Of a DNA stretch of 8,553 nt, positions 1 through 7,325 are shown piece by piece. Location: NCBI GenBank assembly GCA_012798145.1, contig JAAZNT010000016.1, forward strand, positions 1 to 8,553. Reading direction: 5' to 3'. The notes beneath the pieces are model-generated. The model saw only the letters and a program-made list of their open reading frames with translations. It was not told where the DNA came from and did no database searches. Both the position numbers and the translations under genes were made by a program. The stretch's first letter is position 1. The number at the start of each line of letters is the position of its first letter. This stretch comes from Thermoanaerobaculaceae bacterium (GTDB taxonomy: Bacteria; Acidobacteriota; UBA4820).

Positions 1-7
1 TGCCGTT

Positions 8-3000
8 TTGAAATTTAGGTTTTTTTCCTTTTTAATTTTGTTTTTTAATCTGTCCATTTTTTCTTATGTGAACATTGGGGGAATTTACACAACAAATCAA
101 ACTTGGGGAAGGTACAGCCCGGCTGCAGACGGGATCTATGTTGTAACAGGTGACATAACAGTTTATCAGGGAGCGACTATCACAATAGAACCGGGCGTAA
201 TAATAAAATTTTCAGCTTCAAGGCAGATTACATTAGGAGCTGGTACCGGAGCAATTTTTAACGCACAAGGAACTGCTTCCGAACCGATCATTTTCACATC
301 TTTAAAAGACGATATAAGGGATGACACAAACGGCGATGGAAATAATTCATCTCCATCCCCTGGTGACTGGTCAAGAATTTCATTTGCTTCTGGAGCAACT
401 GGTGTATTTGAATACTGCGAATTTAGGTATGGAGGCGGTAACCCAACCTATCCTTATGTAATAAGATGCAATGCTGGCGCGCCAACCCAATTTACCAACT
501 GCTCGATAATCTACTCCTCAAGTAACGGACTTGACTGCTCCCAAGCCGGATATGCTCCTTCTACAATCTCAGGTAGCGTTTTCAGTAATATAAAGGGATG
601 GCCAATAAAAATTCTTCCAAGCGATTTCGCAGTGATTTCAAATTCCAACAATTTCAGTTCTAACCTAAATAATGGAATTTATCTTTACTCTCAAAATATC
701 CCCGCAAATGTTTACAACTGGCAGAATCCCGGGATTCCACTTTTCGCTTCTGGTTCAATCACAATTAGTGCAGGCGCAACTGTAAATCTTTCATCCGGGA
801 CGATCATCAAATTTGATTCTGGCTCTGCGTTTGCTGTTTCTGGAATACTTAATGCCTATGGCACTTCCGGCTCAAGGATTGCATTTACTTCTTATAAAGA
901 CGATTCCTTGGGCGGCGACACCAACGGTGACGGGGCGAGTTCTGCCTCGCCGGGCGATTGGTATTATATGATTGTGAACTCAAACGGAGAGATTCACCTT
1001 GATTATTGTGACCTTCTTTATGCAGGTGGATATTCTACCTATCCCTATGCTCTTAGATTTGTATCGGGAATGAACCCTGCTTCAAGCGTAACAAATACCA
1101 ACATCAGATTTGCGACGCAATATGGTGCTTATTCTATGGCAACAGGTGCATTCCCATCAACTTTTTCTGGAAATTATTTTTCGGATATGCCTAATTACCC
1201 AATTTACATTTACCCTCAAGATGTGGGTAAAGTTTCCTCCAACAATTCTTTTGATTCAAATTTAACAAAAAGAGGGGTTTATGTAGTCGGAGCGTCAATT
1301 CCGAGCGGTGTGTCCGCTGTTTTTAACAAGCTTGAAGTCGCTTACTTGATAGGTGGTTCAATAACTTTAAGTTCTGACAGCATGTTAACCTTTTCTCCCG
1401 GCGCTGTTTTAAAGTTCACCCCTGGAACCAGACTGAATGTCAATGCCGGAACACTTATTGCACAGGGAAACTCTACAGATCGGGTCATTTTGACTTCATA
1501 CAACGATGACTCTATTATGGGAGACACAAATGGAAATGGAGCAACAACAGCTTCCCCCGGAGATTGGGACTATATCCAATTTGCAGGAGGAAGCGGAATA
1601 ATTGACTATGTTGACATAAAATATGCTGGTGGTTACGGGTCATATCCTTATGCTATTTATATTAATACAAGCGCCCCCTCCCAAATTACAAATTCACTGA
1701 TTGCGTATTCCAGCAAAGATGGAATTTACTGCACATCAGGTTATGCTCCAAACTCCATTGCGTCAAATAGTTTTGTAGGAAATGGAAGATATCCCATTCG
1801 GCTGGACCCTTTGTTTGCTCCTGCCATTTCTTCTAACAACATCTTTTCGGGAAATTTAAATCAGTGTGTATATTTGAATTCACAAAATCTTTCTTCAGCA
1901 ACGCCTTTAAACATTACTTTCAACAAATTGTCAGTTCCCTTCTGGATTGCCTTAAACATAACTGTTGATGACAATGTTACATTTAACCCCGGGGCTGGAA
2001 ATATATTAAAAATGGGGGCTTCAGGACATATAACTTCAACTGGCGGAGTTCTTGATTTTTCCGGAACAGCGGAAAACCCCATTATCATTACTTCTATTAA
2101 AGATGATTCAGCGGGAGGAGACACAAACGGTGATGGAAATGCAACAACCCCAGCACCGGGAGACTGGTATTATATAAGATATCAAACCATTGAAAACCAA
2201 GGAACTTTGTCATACACCACAATTAAATATGCTGCCGGTTATACTTCATATCCTGATTCCTTGTGGTTTGAGACAGGCGCTCCAGCTATTGTTGACCACT
2301 GTGTCATTAAGAACAGCAAAGACACCGGCATTTATGCCCAGTGGAGCGGAACTGCTACAACAATAACAAACTCAACTATTAGAGATAATTTAATAGGAGT
2401 AAAAATTGCTTCCGGAGGGGCAAATCCGGTAATCGGTGGAACTTCGGGACAGGGAAATGAAATTTATTCAAATTCTTCCTTCGGTGTCCAGAATGTTGGA
2501 ACATCAATATGCATAAACGCAAGATACAACTATTGGGGTTCTGACACTGGGCCAAACGACTCTTCAGCGGCTTCTGACAGCTGCGGACTTGGGTCCAACC
2601 CCGGAACTGGAGATATTGTAACAAACAATGTAGATTATACTGGATTTATCGGTTCTCCATTTCAACCTCCGGATCCCCCAACGCCTCTTTCTCCTGTTTC
2701 TCCGTCTGAATCAAACACTGCAACTCCAACATTGACCGTAACCAATAGCGGTTCTCCCGGAACTCTTTTATATCATTTTCAGGTTGCAAGAAATATTTCA
2801 TTTACAACAGGTTTACAGGAGGCGTATCTTTCTCCCGGAAGCGGAACAACTTCGTGGACTGTTCCTTCTGCCTTGAACGAAAATACAACCCATTATTGGA
2901 GATGCAGAGTGGAAGATCAGGGCTCATCGCTTCCTTCTGAATGGACCGAAGTGTGGCGTTTCTTTGTCAACGCAGTGAACAATCCTCCAGACGCGCCGTA

Positions 3001-4540
3001 TCTTAATTCTCCTGCCCCAAATGCCCAAGTGCACACTTTTACTCCAACTCTTTCTGTCTATAACACTTCAGACCCTGATGACAATGAAACTATGGATTAT
3101 CCTTTGACTTATGAATTTGCTGTTTATTCTGATTCCGGGTTAACCAATGTTGTTTGGAATCAAGCGAACATATCAGAAGGAACAAGCTATACCTCAGTTG
3201 TTATAGGAACAGAACTTTCTGAAGACACACAATATTGGTGGAGGGCGAGGGCAAACGACGGCGTTCAAGATGGGAATTGGAGCGCAACACGCAACTTCTA
3301 TGTTTCAACTGAAAACAATCCTCCCTCTTCTCCAACTCTAAACAGGCCGGCAGATGGTTCTTATGTGGCAAGTATTGAACCGTCTCTTTACATCAACAAC
3401 CCTAATGACCCCGACCACGACAATTTGACATATACATTTGAAGTTTCCACTTTGCAGGATTTTTCATCGATTGTTGCTTCAACTTCAAAAACCGGATACT
3501 GTTGCAGCGGAACAACAAATTGGAGCGTCTCGCCCTCAATAGAATATTCAAGATGGCACTGGTGGAGAGCAAGGGCATCAGATTCTGAATATACAAGCGA
3601 CAATATGACTCCCGCAACTTTTATCACTAAAGGTTTTCCAATGCCCGAGGAACCGCCTCATGGCTACTTGCCCACTATTTCGGAAGATACAACAAGAGGA
3701 GACAGGGTTTATTACACTTTCCCCGCAACAAATGGAGGTGTGACTGTTGTTTATCAAGTTTACAATATTCTTTCTGGAAATGAAGAACTTTACAGAATTG
3801 AAATCAATGGGACAGATATTGGCAATCAGGGGGTGTCTTCGGAAAACGCTTGGTCTTCAACAAGGTCTGTTTTCTTTGACGATGCCCTTGTAAACAACAG
3901 CAGCGAAAATGTGGTGCTTTTCAAAAATTTGAACAATTCTCCGGAAACATACACAAATGAATGGGGCGTCAGAAAAGTTGCAATTAACATTCCAGCCCCC
4001 GACCCTTTGTGGACAGTCCCTTACAACACAACAATTGATGTTAAATGGAACGCAGTTCTGGGAGTTGCTGGCTACAATGTGTACCGCTCTTTGACTCAAG
4101 GGGGACCATACACAAAGGTCAATTCTTCGCTTGTCACAGAAACAATTTTCAGAGATTCAGGGTTGACAAATGGAACAATTTACTATTATGTTGTTCGCTC
4201 TGAAAATGTTTCCGGAATTGAGGGGCTAAATTCAAACGAGGTTTCTGAAACTCCAACAAACTCAGGAGGCGTAACCCCCGTAACTGATTTGAGGGTTTAC
4301 AAAAACGGTTCCGACGCTCAATTAATCTGGACCCCAATTACAACAGAAAACTCTGTTCAGCATTACAAAATTTACAGCGTTACAAGAACAAGCAACCCTC
4401 CTTTCACAAGAAGTGGCGCCACCGTTCTTGACACCCCGACAACAAGCCCTTGGAACCATTCGGGAGTCTTGAACGACACAAACATCTATTACTATGATGT
4501 TGCAACAGTAGACTCTCTTAATCAGGAAGCAGCAGACTAA
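8..4540 (+). CDS. Very large exported beta-helix-repeat and fibronectin type III protein
   Basis: Predicted cell-surface or extracellular protein of about 1,510 residues; function unknown. Residues 2-19 form a short basic plus hydrophobic signal peptide (KFRFFSFLILFF). Residues 48 to about 850 hold four tandem units of roughly 200 residues, rich in N, S, G and T and in short beta strands, resembling right-handed parallel beta-helices. Each unit has a DTNGDG-like loop and PGDW. An NYWG...GP segment (841-849), typical of the end of such helices, closes the array. Fn3-like modules follow at about 887-988, 993-1100, 1105-1208, 1331-1415 and 1420-1510; the first three share a (Y/H)(Y/W)WR(A/C)R motif. 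Residues 1218-1330 are another beta-rich module. There is no LPXTG motif, C-terminal membrane anchor or recognised sorting tail, and no catalytic motif I recognise. The start is a TTG seven bases from the window edge. The frame is open to the edge, so the true start may lie upstream. Adhesion or polymer binding is a guess. Confidence 0.9.
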   Translation: MKFRFFSFLILFFNLSIFSYVNIGGIYTTNQTWGRYSPAADGIYVVTGDITVYQGATITIEPGVIIKFSASRQITLGAGTGAIFNAQGTASEPIIFTSLKDDIRDDTNGDGNNSSPSPGDWSRISFASGATGVFEYCEFRYGGGNPTYPYVIRCNAGAPTQFTNCSIIYSSSNGLDCSQAGYAPSTISGSVFSNIKGWPIKILPSDFAVISNSNNFSSNLNNGIYLYSQNIPANVYNWQNPGIPLFASGSITISAGATVNLSSGTIIKFDSGSAFAVSGILNAYGTSGSRIAFTSYKDDSLGGDTNGDGASSASPGDWYYMIVNSNGEIHLDYCDLLYAGGYSTYPYALRFVSGMNPASSVTNTNIRFATQYGAYSMATGAFPSTFSGNYFSDMPNYPIYIYPQDVGKVSSNNSFDSNLTKRGVYVVGASIPSGVSAVFNKLEVAYLIGGSITLSSDSMLTFSPGAVLKFTPGTRLNVNAGTLIAQGNSTDRVILTSYNDDSIMGDTNGNGATTASPGDWDYIQFAGGSGIIDYVDIKYAGGYGSYPYAIYINTSAPSQITNSLIAYSSKDGIYCTSGYAPNSIASNSFVGNGRYPIRLDPLFAPAISSNNIFSGNLNQCVYLNSQNLSSATPLNITFNKLSVPFWIALNITVDDNVTFNPGAGNILKMGASGHITSTGGVLDFSGTAENPIIITSIKDDSAGGDTNGDGNATTPAPGDWYYIRYQTIENQGTLSYTTIKYAAGYTSYPDSLWFETGAPAIVDHCVIKNSKDTGIYAQWSGTATTITNSTIRDNLIGVKIASGGANPVIGGTSGQGNEIYSNSSFGVQNVGTSICINARYNYWGSDTGPNDSSAASDSCGLGSNPGTGDIVTNNVDYTGFIGSPFQPPDPPTPLSPVSPSESNTATPTLTVTNSGSPGTLLYHFQVARNISFTTGLQEAYLSPGSGTTSWTVPSALNENTTHYWRCRVEDQGSSLPSEWTEVWRFFVNAVNNPPDAPYLNSPAPNAQVHTFTPTLSVYNTSDPDDNETMDYPLTYEFAVYSDSGLTNVVWNQANISEGTSYTSVVIGTELSEDTQYWWRARANDGVQDGNWSATRNFYVSTENNPPSSPTLNRPADGSYVASIEPSLYINNPNDPDHDNLTYTFEVSTLQDFSSIVASTSKTGYCCSGTTNWSVSPSIEYSRWHWWRARASDSEYTSDNMTPATFITKGFPMPEEPPHGYLPTISEDTTRGDRVYYTFPATNGGVTVVYQVYNILSGNEELYRIEINGTDIGNQGVSSENAWSSTRSVFFDDALVNNSSENVVLFKNLNNSPETYTNEWGVRKVAINIPAPDPLWTVPYNTTIDVKWNAVLGVAGYNVYRSLTQGGPYTKVNSSLVTETIFRDSGLTNGTIYYYVVRSENVSGIEGLNSNEVSETPTNSGGVTPVTDLRVYKNGSDAQLIWTPITTENSVQHYKIYSVTRTSNPPFTRSGATVLDTPTTSPWNHSGVLNDTNIYYYDVATVDSLNQEAAD
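149..751 (+). repeat. Beta-helix repeat unit 1 (residues 48-248)
   Basis: First of four in-frame, diverged protein repeats. It opens with GDITVYQGATITIEPGVIIKF and continues through TSLKDD, DTNGDG (residues 106-111), PGDW (118-121), a YGGG...TYPY segment and GYAPSTISG. The equivalent landmarks recur about 200 residues later in each unit. Three further cysteines (154, 165, 177) follow C137 in this unit, which is more than in the others. The repeat is clear at protein level but diverged at DNA level, so the duplication is old. Confidence 0.85.
752..1354 (+). repeat. Beta-helix repeat unit 2 (residues 249-449)
   Basis: Second unit, opening GSITISAGATVNLSSGTIIKF. It has TSYKDD, DTNGDG at residues 304-309, PGDW at 315-318, LLYAGGY and TYPY. 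Its landmark K-D-D lies 197 residues after that of unit 1. The D-T-N-G-D-G spacing matches the D-x-(D/N)-x-D-G start of calcium-binding loops; calcium binding is inferred, not shown. Confidence 0.85.
1355..1951 (+). repeat. Beta-helix repeat unit 3 (residues 450-648)
   Basis: Third unit, opening SITLSSDSMLTFSPGAVLKF, with TSYNDD, then DTNGNG (506-511) and PGDW (517-520), IKYAGGY and SYPY, and GYAPNSIAS. The fifth loop position is N instead of the D seen in the other three units. This could weaken metal binding if the loop binds a metal. Confidence 0.85.
1952..2557 (+). repeat. Beta-helix repeat unit 4 with diverged cap (residues 649-850)
   Basis: Fourth unit, opening LNITVDDNVTFNPGAGNILKM. 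It has TSIKDD, DTNGDG (705-710), PGDW (717-720) and YAAGYTSYPD. After about residue 760 it leaves the pattern of units 1-3 and becomes a more ordinary beta-helix sequence (NSTIRDNLIGVKI, GNEIYSNSSFGVQN). It ends in ARYNYWGSDTGPND, a terminal motif common in exported beta-helix proteins. This unit probably caps the array before the Fn3 chain. Confidence 0.8.
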
Positions 4541-4566
4541 TTCTAATTTTTATATGTTTTTTTTTG

Positions 4567-4596
4567 ACGGCGGGGAAAATCCCCCGCCGTTTTTTT
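4567..4596 (+). terminator. Intrinsic terminator of the giant gene
   Basis: A perfect 9-bp GC-rich stem (ACGGCGGGG at 4567-4575 with CCCCGCCGT at 4582-4590) with a 6-base loop AAAATC is followed by a run of T to 4596. It lies 26 bases after the stop codon of the + strand gene. On the - strand the hairpin is followed by A residues, so it should not act as an intrinsic terminator for the convergent comM transcript. Its T-tract overlaps the comM stop codon (4595-4597). Confidence 0.92.
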
Positions 4597-6127
4597 ATGC
4601 AAAAAGTTTTCTGTCAAGCGTTCGATATTGTACCGCTTCGGCAAGGTGTTCTATTTTTATTTCACTCGATTTTTCAAGGTCTGCGATTGTCCTCGCAACT
4701 TTCAATATTCTGTGGTGTCCTCTTGCGCTCAAACCAAAATTTTTAAGTGCGTCGCTTAAAAATTTTTCGCAATCTTCGCTCAAAAGACAAAACTTTTCTA
4801 CCTGCTGTTCGCTCATTTCAGAATTAGAATTGATTTTGAAATCTTCAAACCTTTTCTTTTGGATTTGCCTCGCCAAAGACACCCTTTTTCTTATTTCTCT
4901 GGAACTTTCCCCTTTTTCTTTTCCCCTTAACTCTTCAGGCGAGACTGACGGAACTTCTATTTGGATGTCTATTCTGTCCATAAGCGGACCGCTTATTTTT
5001 GAAAGGTATCTTCTTATCTGAAGGGGAGTGCACCTGCATCTTCTCTTTGAATCGCCGTAAAAACCGCAAGGGCAAGGGTTTGAAGCGGCAAGTAGCATAA
5101 AGCAGGAAGGAAAGGACAATGTTTCTTTCGCCCTTGAAATAGAGACTTTCCTGTCTTCAAGTGGCTGTCTTAAACTTTCAAGTACATCTCTTCTGAATTC
5201 GGTCAGTTCGTCAAGAAAAAGAACTCCGTTGTGGGCGAGTGACACTTCGCCGGGGTGAACATTAGCTCCTCCGCCTATCATTCCCGCGTAAGAAATTGTA
5301 TGGTGGGGCGCTCTAAATGGCCTCAAAACCACCATTCCTTTTACAAAACTTTTCTTATCCCCTTTTACCGAATGAATTTTTGTTGTCTCAAGCGCTTCAT
5401 TGAAAGACATACTCGGAAGAATTGTGGGAAACCGTTTTGCAAGCATTGATTTTCCAGAGCCGGGAGGACCCATTAAAAGTATGTTGTGCCCACCGGCGGC
5501 TGCCACCTCCAAAGCCCTTTTTGCAAAATTTTGCCCTTTTACATCGCTAAAATCAACATCCGACGGTGGTTCTACAAGCAAATCCTCATAATCTTTATGT
5601 TGAAGAGGAGATACATTTTTTTCGCCTTTCAGAAAAAGAAAAACATCCGAAAGCGATGTGAAAGCGTAAGATTCAAGCCCCTCAACAATTTCCGCCTCTT
5701 CGGCGTTTTCTGATGGAACAACCATTTTTTTGTTAAGTTTTTTGGCAAGAATAGCATAAGGAAGAAGACCCCTCACCGCCCTCAGTTTTCCGTCAAGGGC
5801 TACCTCTCCAACCAAAAGATAATCTTCAAGATTTTCAGAAACAATCTGTTTTGTCGCCCCAAGAATCGCTATTGAAATGGCAAGGTCAAGTTGGGTTCCC
5901 TCTTTTGGCATCTCCGCGGGAGCCAAATTGATAGTGACAACTTCCTGCGGAAAGGCAAACCCTGAATTTAGTATCGCTGCCTTGACCCTTTCCCTGCTCT
6001 CTTTCACAGCGGTTTCTGCAAGCCCAACAGTTGTGTAGGAAGGCATTCCAAGTTGTACATCCGCTTCCACTTCTACTGGAAAAGCGTCAATTCCCCTTAA
6101 TGCAGAGGAGAATACTTTTGAAATCAT
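4595..6127 (-). CDS. comM: ComM/YifB family AAA+ ATPase (Mg-chelatase-like)
   Basis: Complete 510-residue member of the YifB/ComM family, the usual family length. In Vibrio and Haemophilus, ComM is a hexameric helicase that drives branch migration during integration of transforming DNA; the role in non-competent bacteria is unclear. The N-terminal domain (1-170) is Lon-protease-like in fold (LRGIDAFPVEVEADV, GLAETAVKESRERVKAA, NLAPAEMPKEG). Then come a Walker A motif GPPGSGKS (220-227), RPFRAPHH (269-276), Walker B GVLFLDE (301-307), a cysteine cluster PCPCG...CRC (C352, C354, C364, C366), the arginine-finger segment SGPLMDRID (R385) and the C-terminal SARGHHRILKVARTIADL (467-484). The ATG start sits in an ATGA overlap with the stop of the upstream 377-residue gene. 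No Shine-Dalgarno sequence precedes it, so it probably depends on coupling. Nothing key is missing, so it should be an active ATPase. Confidence 0.97.
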   Translation of the reverse strand: MISKVFSSALRGIDAFPVEVEADVQLGMPSYTTVGLAETAVKESRERVKAAILNSGFAFPQEVVTINLAPAEMPKEGTQLDLAISIAILGATKQIVSENLEDYLLVGEVALDGKLRAVRGLLPYAILAKKLNKKMVVPSENAEEAEIVEGLESYAFTSLSDVFLFLKGEKNVSPLQHKDYEDLLVEPPSDVDFSDVKGQNFAKRALEVAAAGGHNILLMGPPGSGKSMLAKRFPTILPSMSFNEALETTKIHSVKGDKKSFVKGMVVLRPFRAPHHTISYAGMIGGGANVHPGEVSLAHNGVLFLDELTEFRRDVLESLRQPLEDRKVSISRAKETLSFPSCFMLLAASNPCPCGFYGDSKRRCRCTPLQIRRYLSKISGPLMDRIDIQIEVPSVSPEELRGKEKGESSREIRKRVSLARQIQKKRFEDFKINSNSEMSEQQVEKFCLLSEDCEKFLSDALKNFGLSARGHHRILKVARTIADLEKSSEIKIEHLAEAVQYRTLDRKLFA

Positions 6128-7257
6128 TTTTCTAAGTAAAGAGGCAATTTGTAGGCGAACCCGCCGAGTGTGTAAACCTTAAGGAAGAAATTGTTTTCGG
6201 AATTTTCTGAATTTTCAATTGAAAAGAAATAATCGTTTGTTCCTATGCCGTTTGATTTGATGAAAGAAGAAATTTCCGCTGTTTTTACATCTTTTTCTTT
6301 GGAAGATTCAATTTTGTAACCAAGAATTCCGCCGCTTTCTTCAACCGAAATCTTTAAGAAATTGTCCTCTATTTTTGCCGAAACCACCGACACCGGAGGA
6401 TTAAAGTCTTTCCAGAATGTGGCTGAAAGAAGCTCTCCCTGTTCTTCTGAGGAAGCGTTAAAAATAACAAGCAGAAGCGTTCCGTTTTGAGAAGGCATCA
6501 ATAGCGGAGAATTGCTCCCGTCAGAGACACCAATTTTTTCAACATTACCGCTTCTGTCCAAGAATAGGGATATCACTTTGATATTTTTAGTGTCACCCTT
6601 CAGTTCTCCCTTTAAGAAATACTCCGGGGAAGTTTGTATCTTTGCAAACATAAATTCCGACTCTTTAAGACGCCGTGTAAGTGTGAACATCAGCGGAAGA
6701 GTGTTGGATGTCTGCCTTAATATTTTGTTTTCCACAATTTTTTTCAGTATGAAAACTGCAATCATTGTTCTGATTTTTGCTTCGCTTTCGCCAAAAAGAT
6801 TAAGAGTTTCCATAAACTTTAAGCCGTTGTCTCCCGGCGGAAGAATCTGCGGTGCTATTGTAGGGTCTGCAATTTCCTCTTCTGCAAAGAGGTAATACAG
6901 AATACCTCCGTTTTTTTGAGGATATAGACGGGATGAGTAAAAACAAGAATTGAGAGCGTTCAAAAGAGCTCTTTTGTCATTGAGAAGATGGTATCTGAAA
7001 GCGGCTTCCGCAGAAATTTTCTCTTCAGCAGGAAGATATTGAGAATAAATTTCCCATATTTTCTTAAATTGATTTTCCGGAAACTGATCCTCTTTCTCAA
7101 ATTGGACAGAAATTTCAGGCGCTTTTCCAAAGTAAAATTCCCATTGTTCTATAAATCTTTCATAAAGAGCGCTTTGCTGAACCTCTCCCCTTGTCGCCGA
7201 AGGCGAAAGAAGAATAAGAAGCGAAATCAAAACAGAAAAGGATATAATCTTTTTCAT
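6124..7257 (-). CDS. Exported protein of unknown function, coupled to comM
   Basis: A 377-residue protein I do not recognise. It starts MKKIISFSVLISLLILL, a classic signal peptide with likely cleavage around residues 21-24 (SATRG/E), so it should act outside the cytoplasm. Residues 25-215 look mainly helical and charged, with an aromatic-rich stretch (FIEQWEFYFGK), and may form a helical repeat-like domain. Residues 220-377 look beta-rich (IKVISLFLDRSGNVEKIGV, LKISVEESGGILGYKI, YFFSIENSEN, FFLKVYTLGG), suggesting a C-terminal beta-sandwich. There is a single Cys after the signal (C105), not in a lipobox. The frame opens upstream at a TTG (7305), but that TTG is part of the -35 element. The ATG at 7257 has a GAGAG ribosome site and begins the signal peptide, so I use it. 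The stop TGA overlaps the comM ATG. Confidence 0.88.
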   Translation of the reverse strand: MKKIISFSVLISLLILLSPSATRGEVQQSALYERFIEQWEFYFGKAPEISVQFEKEDQFPENQFKKIWEIYSQYLPAEEKISAEAAFRYHLLNDKRALLNALNSCFYSSRLYPQKNGGILYYLFAEEEIADPTIAPQILPPGDNGLKFMETLNLFGESEAKIRTMIAVFILKKIVENKILRQTSNTLPLMFTLTRRLKESEFMFAKIQTSPEYFLKGELKGDTKNIKVISLFLDRSGNVEKIGVSDGSNSPLLMPSQNGTLLLVIFNASSEEQGELLSATFWKDFNPPVSVVSAKIEDNFLKISVEESGGILGYKIESSKEKDVKTAEISSFIKSNGIGTNDYFFSIENSENSENNFFLKVYTLGGFAYKLPLYLEK

Positions 7258-7262
7258 AACCG

Positions 7263-7267
7263 CTCTC
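7263..7267 (-). promoter_or_regulatory. Ribosome binding site of the exported-protein gene
   Basis: GAGAG on the - strand lies 5 bases before the ATG at 7257. It supports this ATG over the upstream in-frame TTG at 7305. Confidence 0.6.
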
Positions 7268-7276
7268 AAAATCTTA

Positions 7277-7305
7277 TTTATAATAGTTTTTTCCCCAAAA
7301 GTCAA
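7277..7305 (-). promoter_or_regulatory. Sigma-70-type promoter for the exported-protein/comM pair
   Basis: On the - strand, TTGACT (7300-7305) and TATAAA (7277-7282) are separated by exactly 17 bases; each hexamer matches the consensus at 5 of 6 positions. The predicted transcription start is near 7270. That leaves a leader of about 13 bases holding the GAGAG ribosome site before the ATG at 7257. It lies in the 68-bp gap after the 211-residue gene and would drive the two-gene unit ending in comM. Confidence 0.72.
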
Positions 7306-7325
7306 ATTTTGCCTGAATTTGGATG

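Noticed and set aside
305..2167. Dockerin or EF-hand domains in the giant protein
   Set aside because: Only the short DTNGDG core matches. The paired helices and the twelfth-position acidic residue are absent, so I keep it as a possible calcium loop only.
4554..5021. 155-residue + strand reading frame opposite comM
   Set aside because: It lies antisense to the strongly conserved comM C-terminal region, starts inside the T-rich terminator zone and has no family-like motifs.
7258..7305. Sixteen-residue N-terminal extension of the exported protein from TTG at 7305
   Set aside because: The TTG is the -35 box of a near-consensus promoter. The ATG at 7257 has a ribosome site and begins a clean signal peptide.
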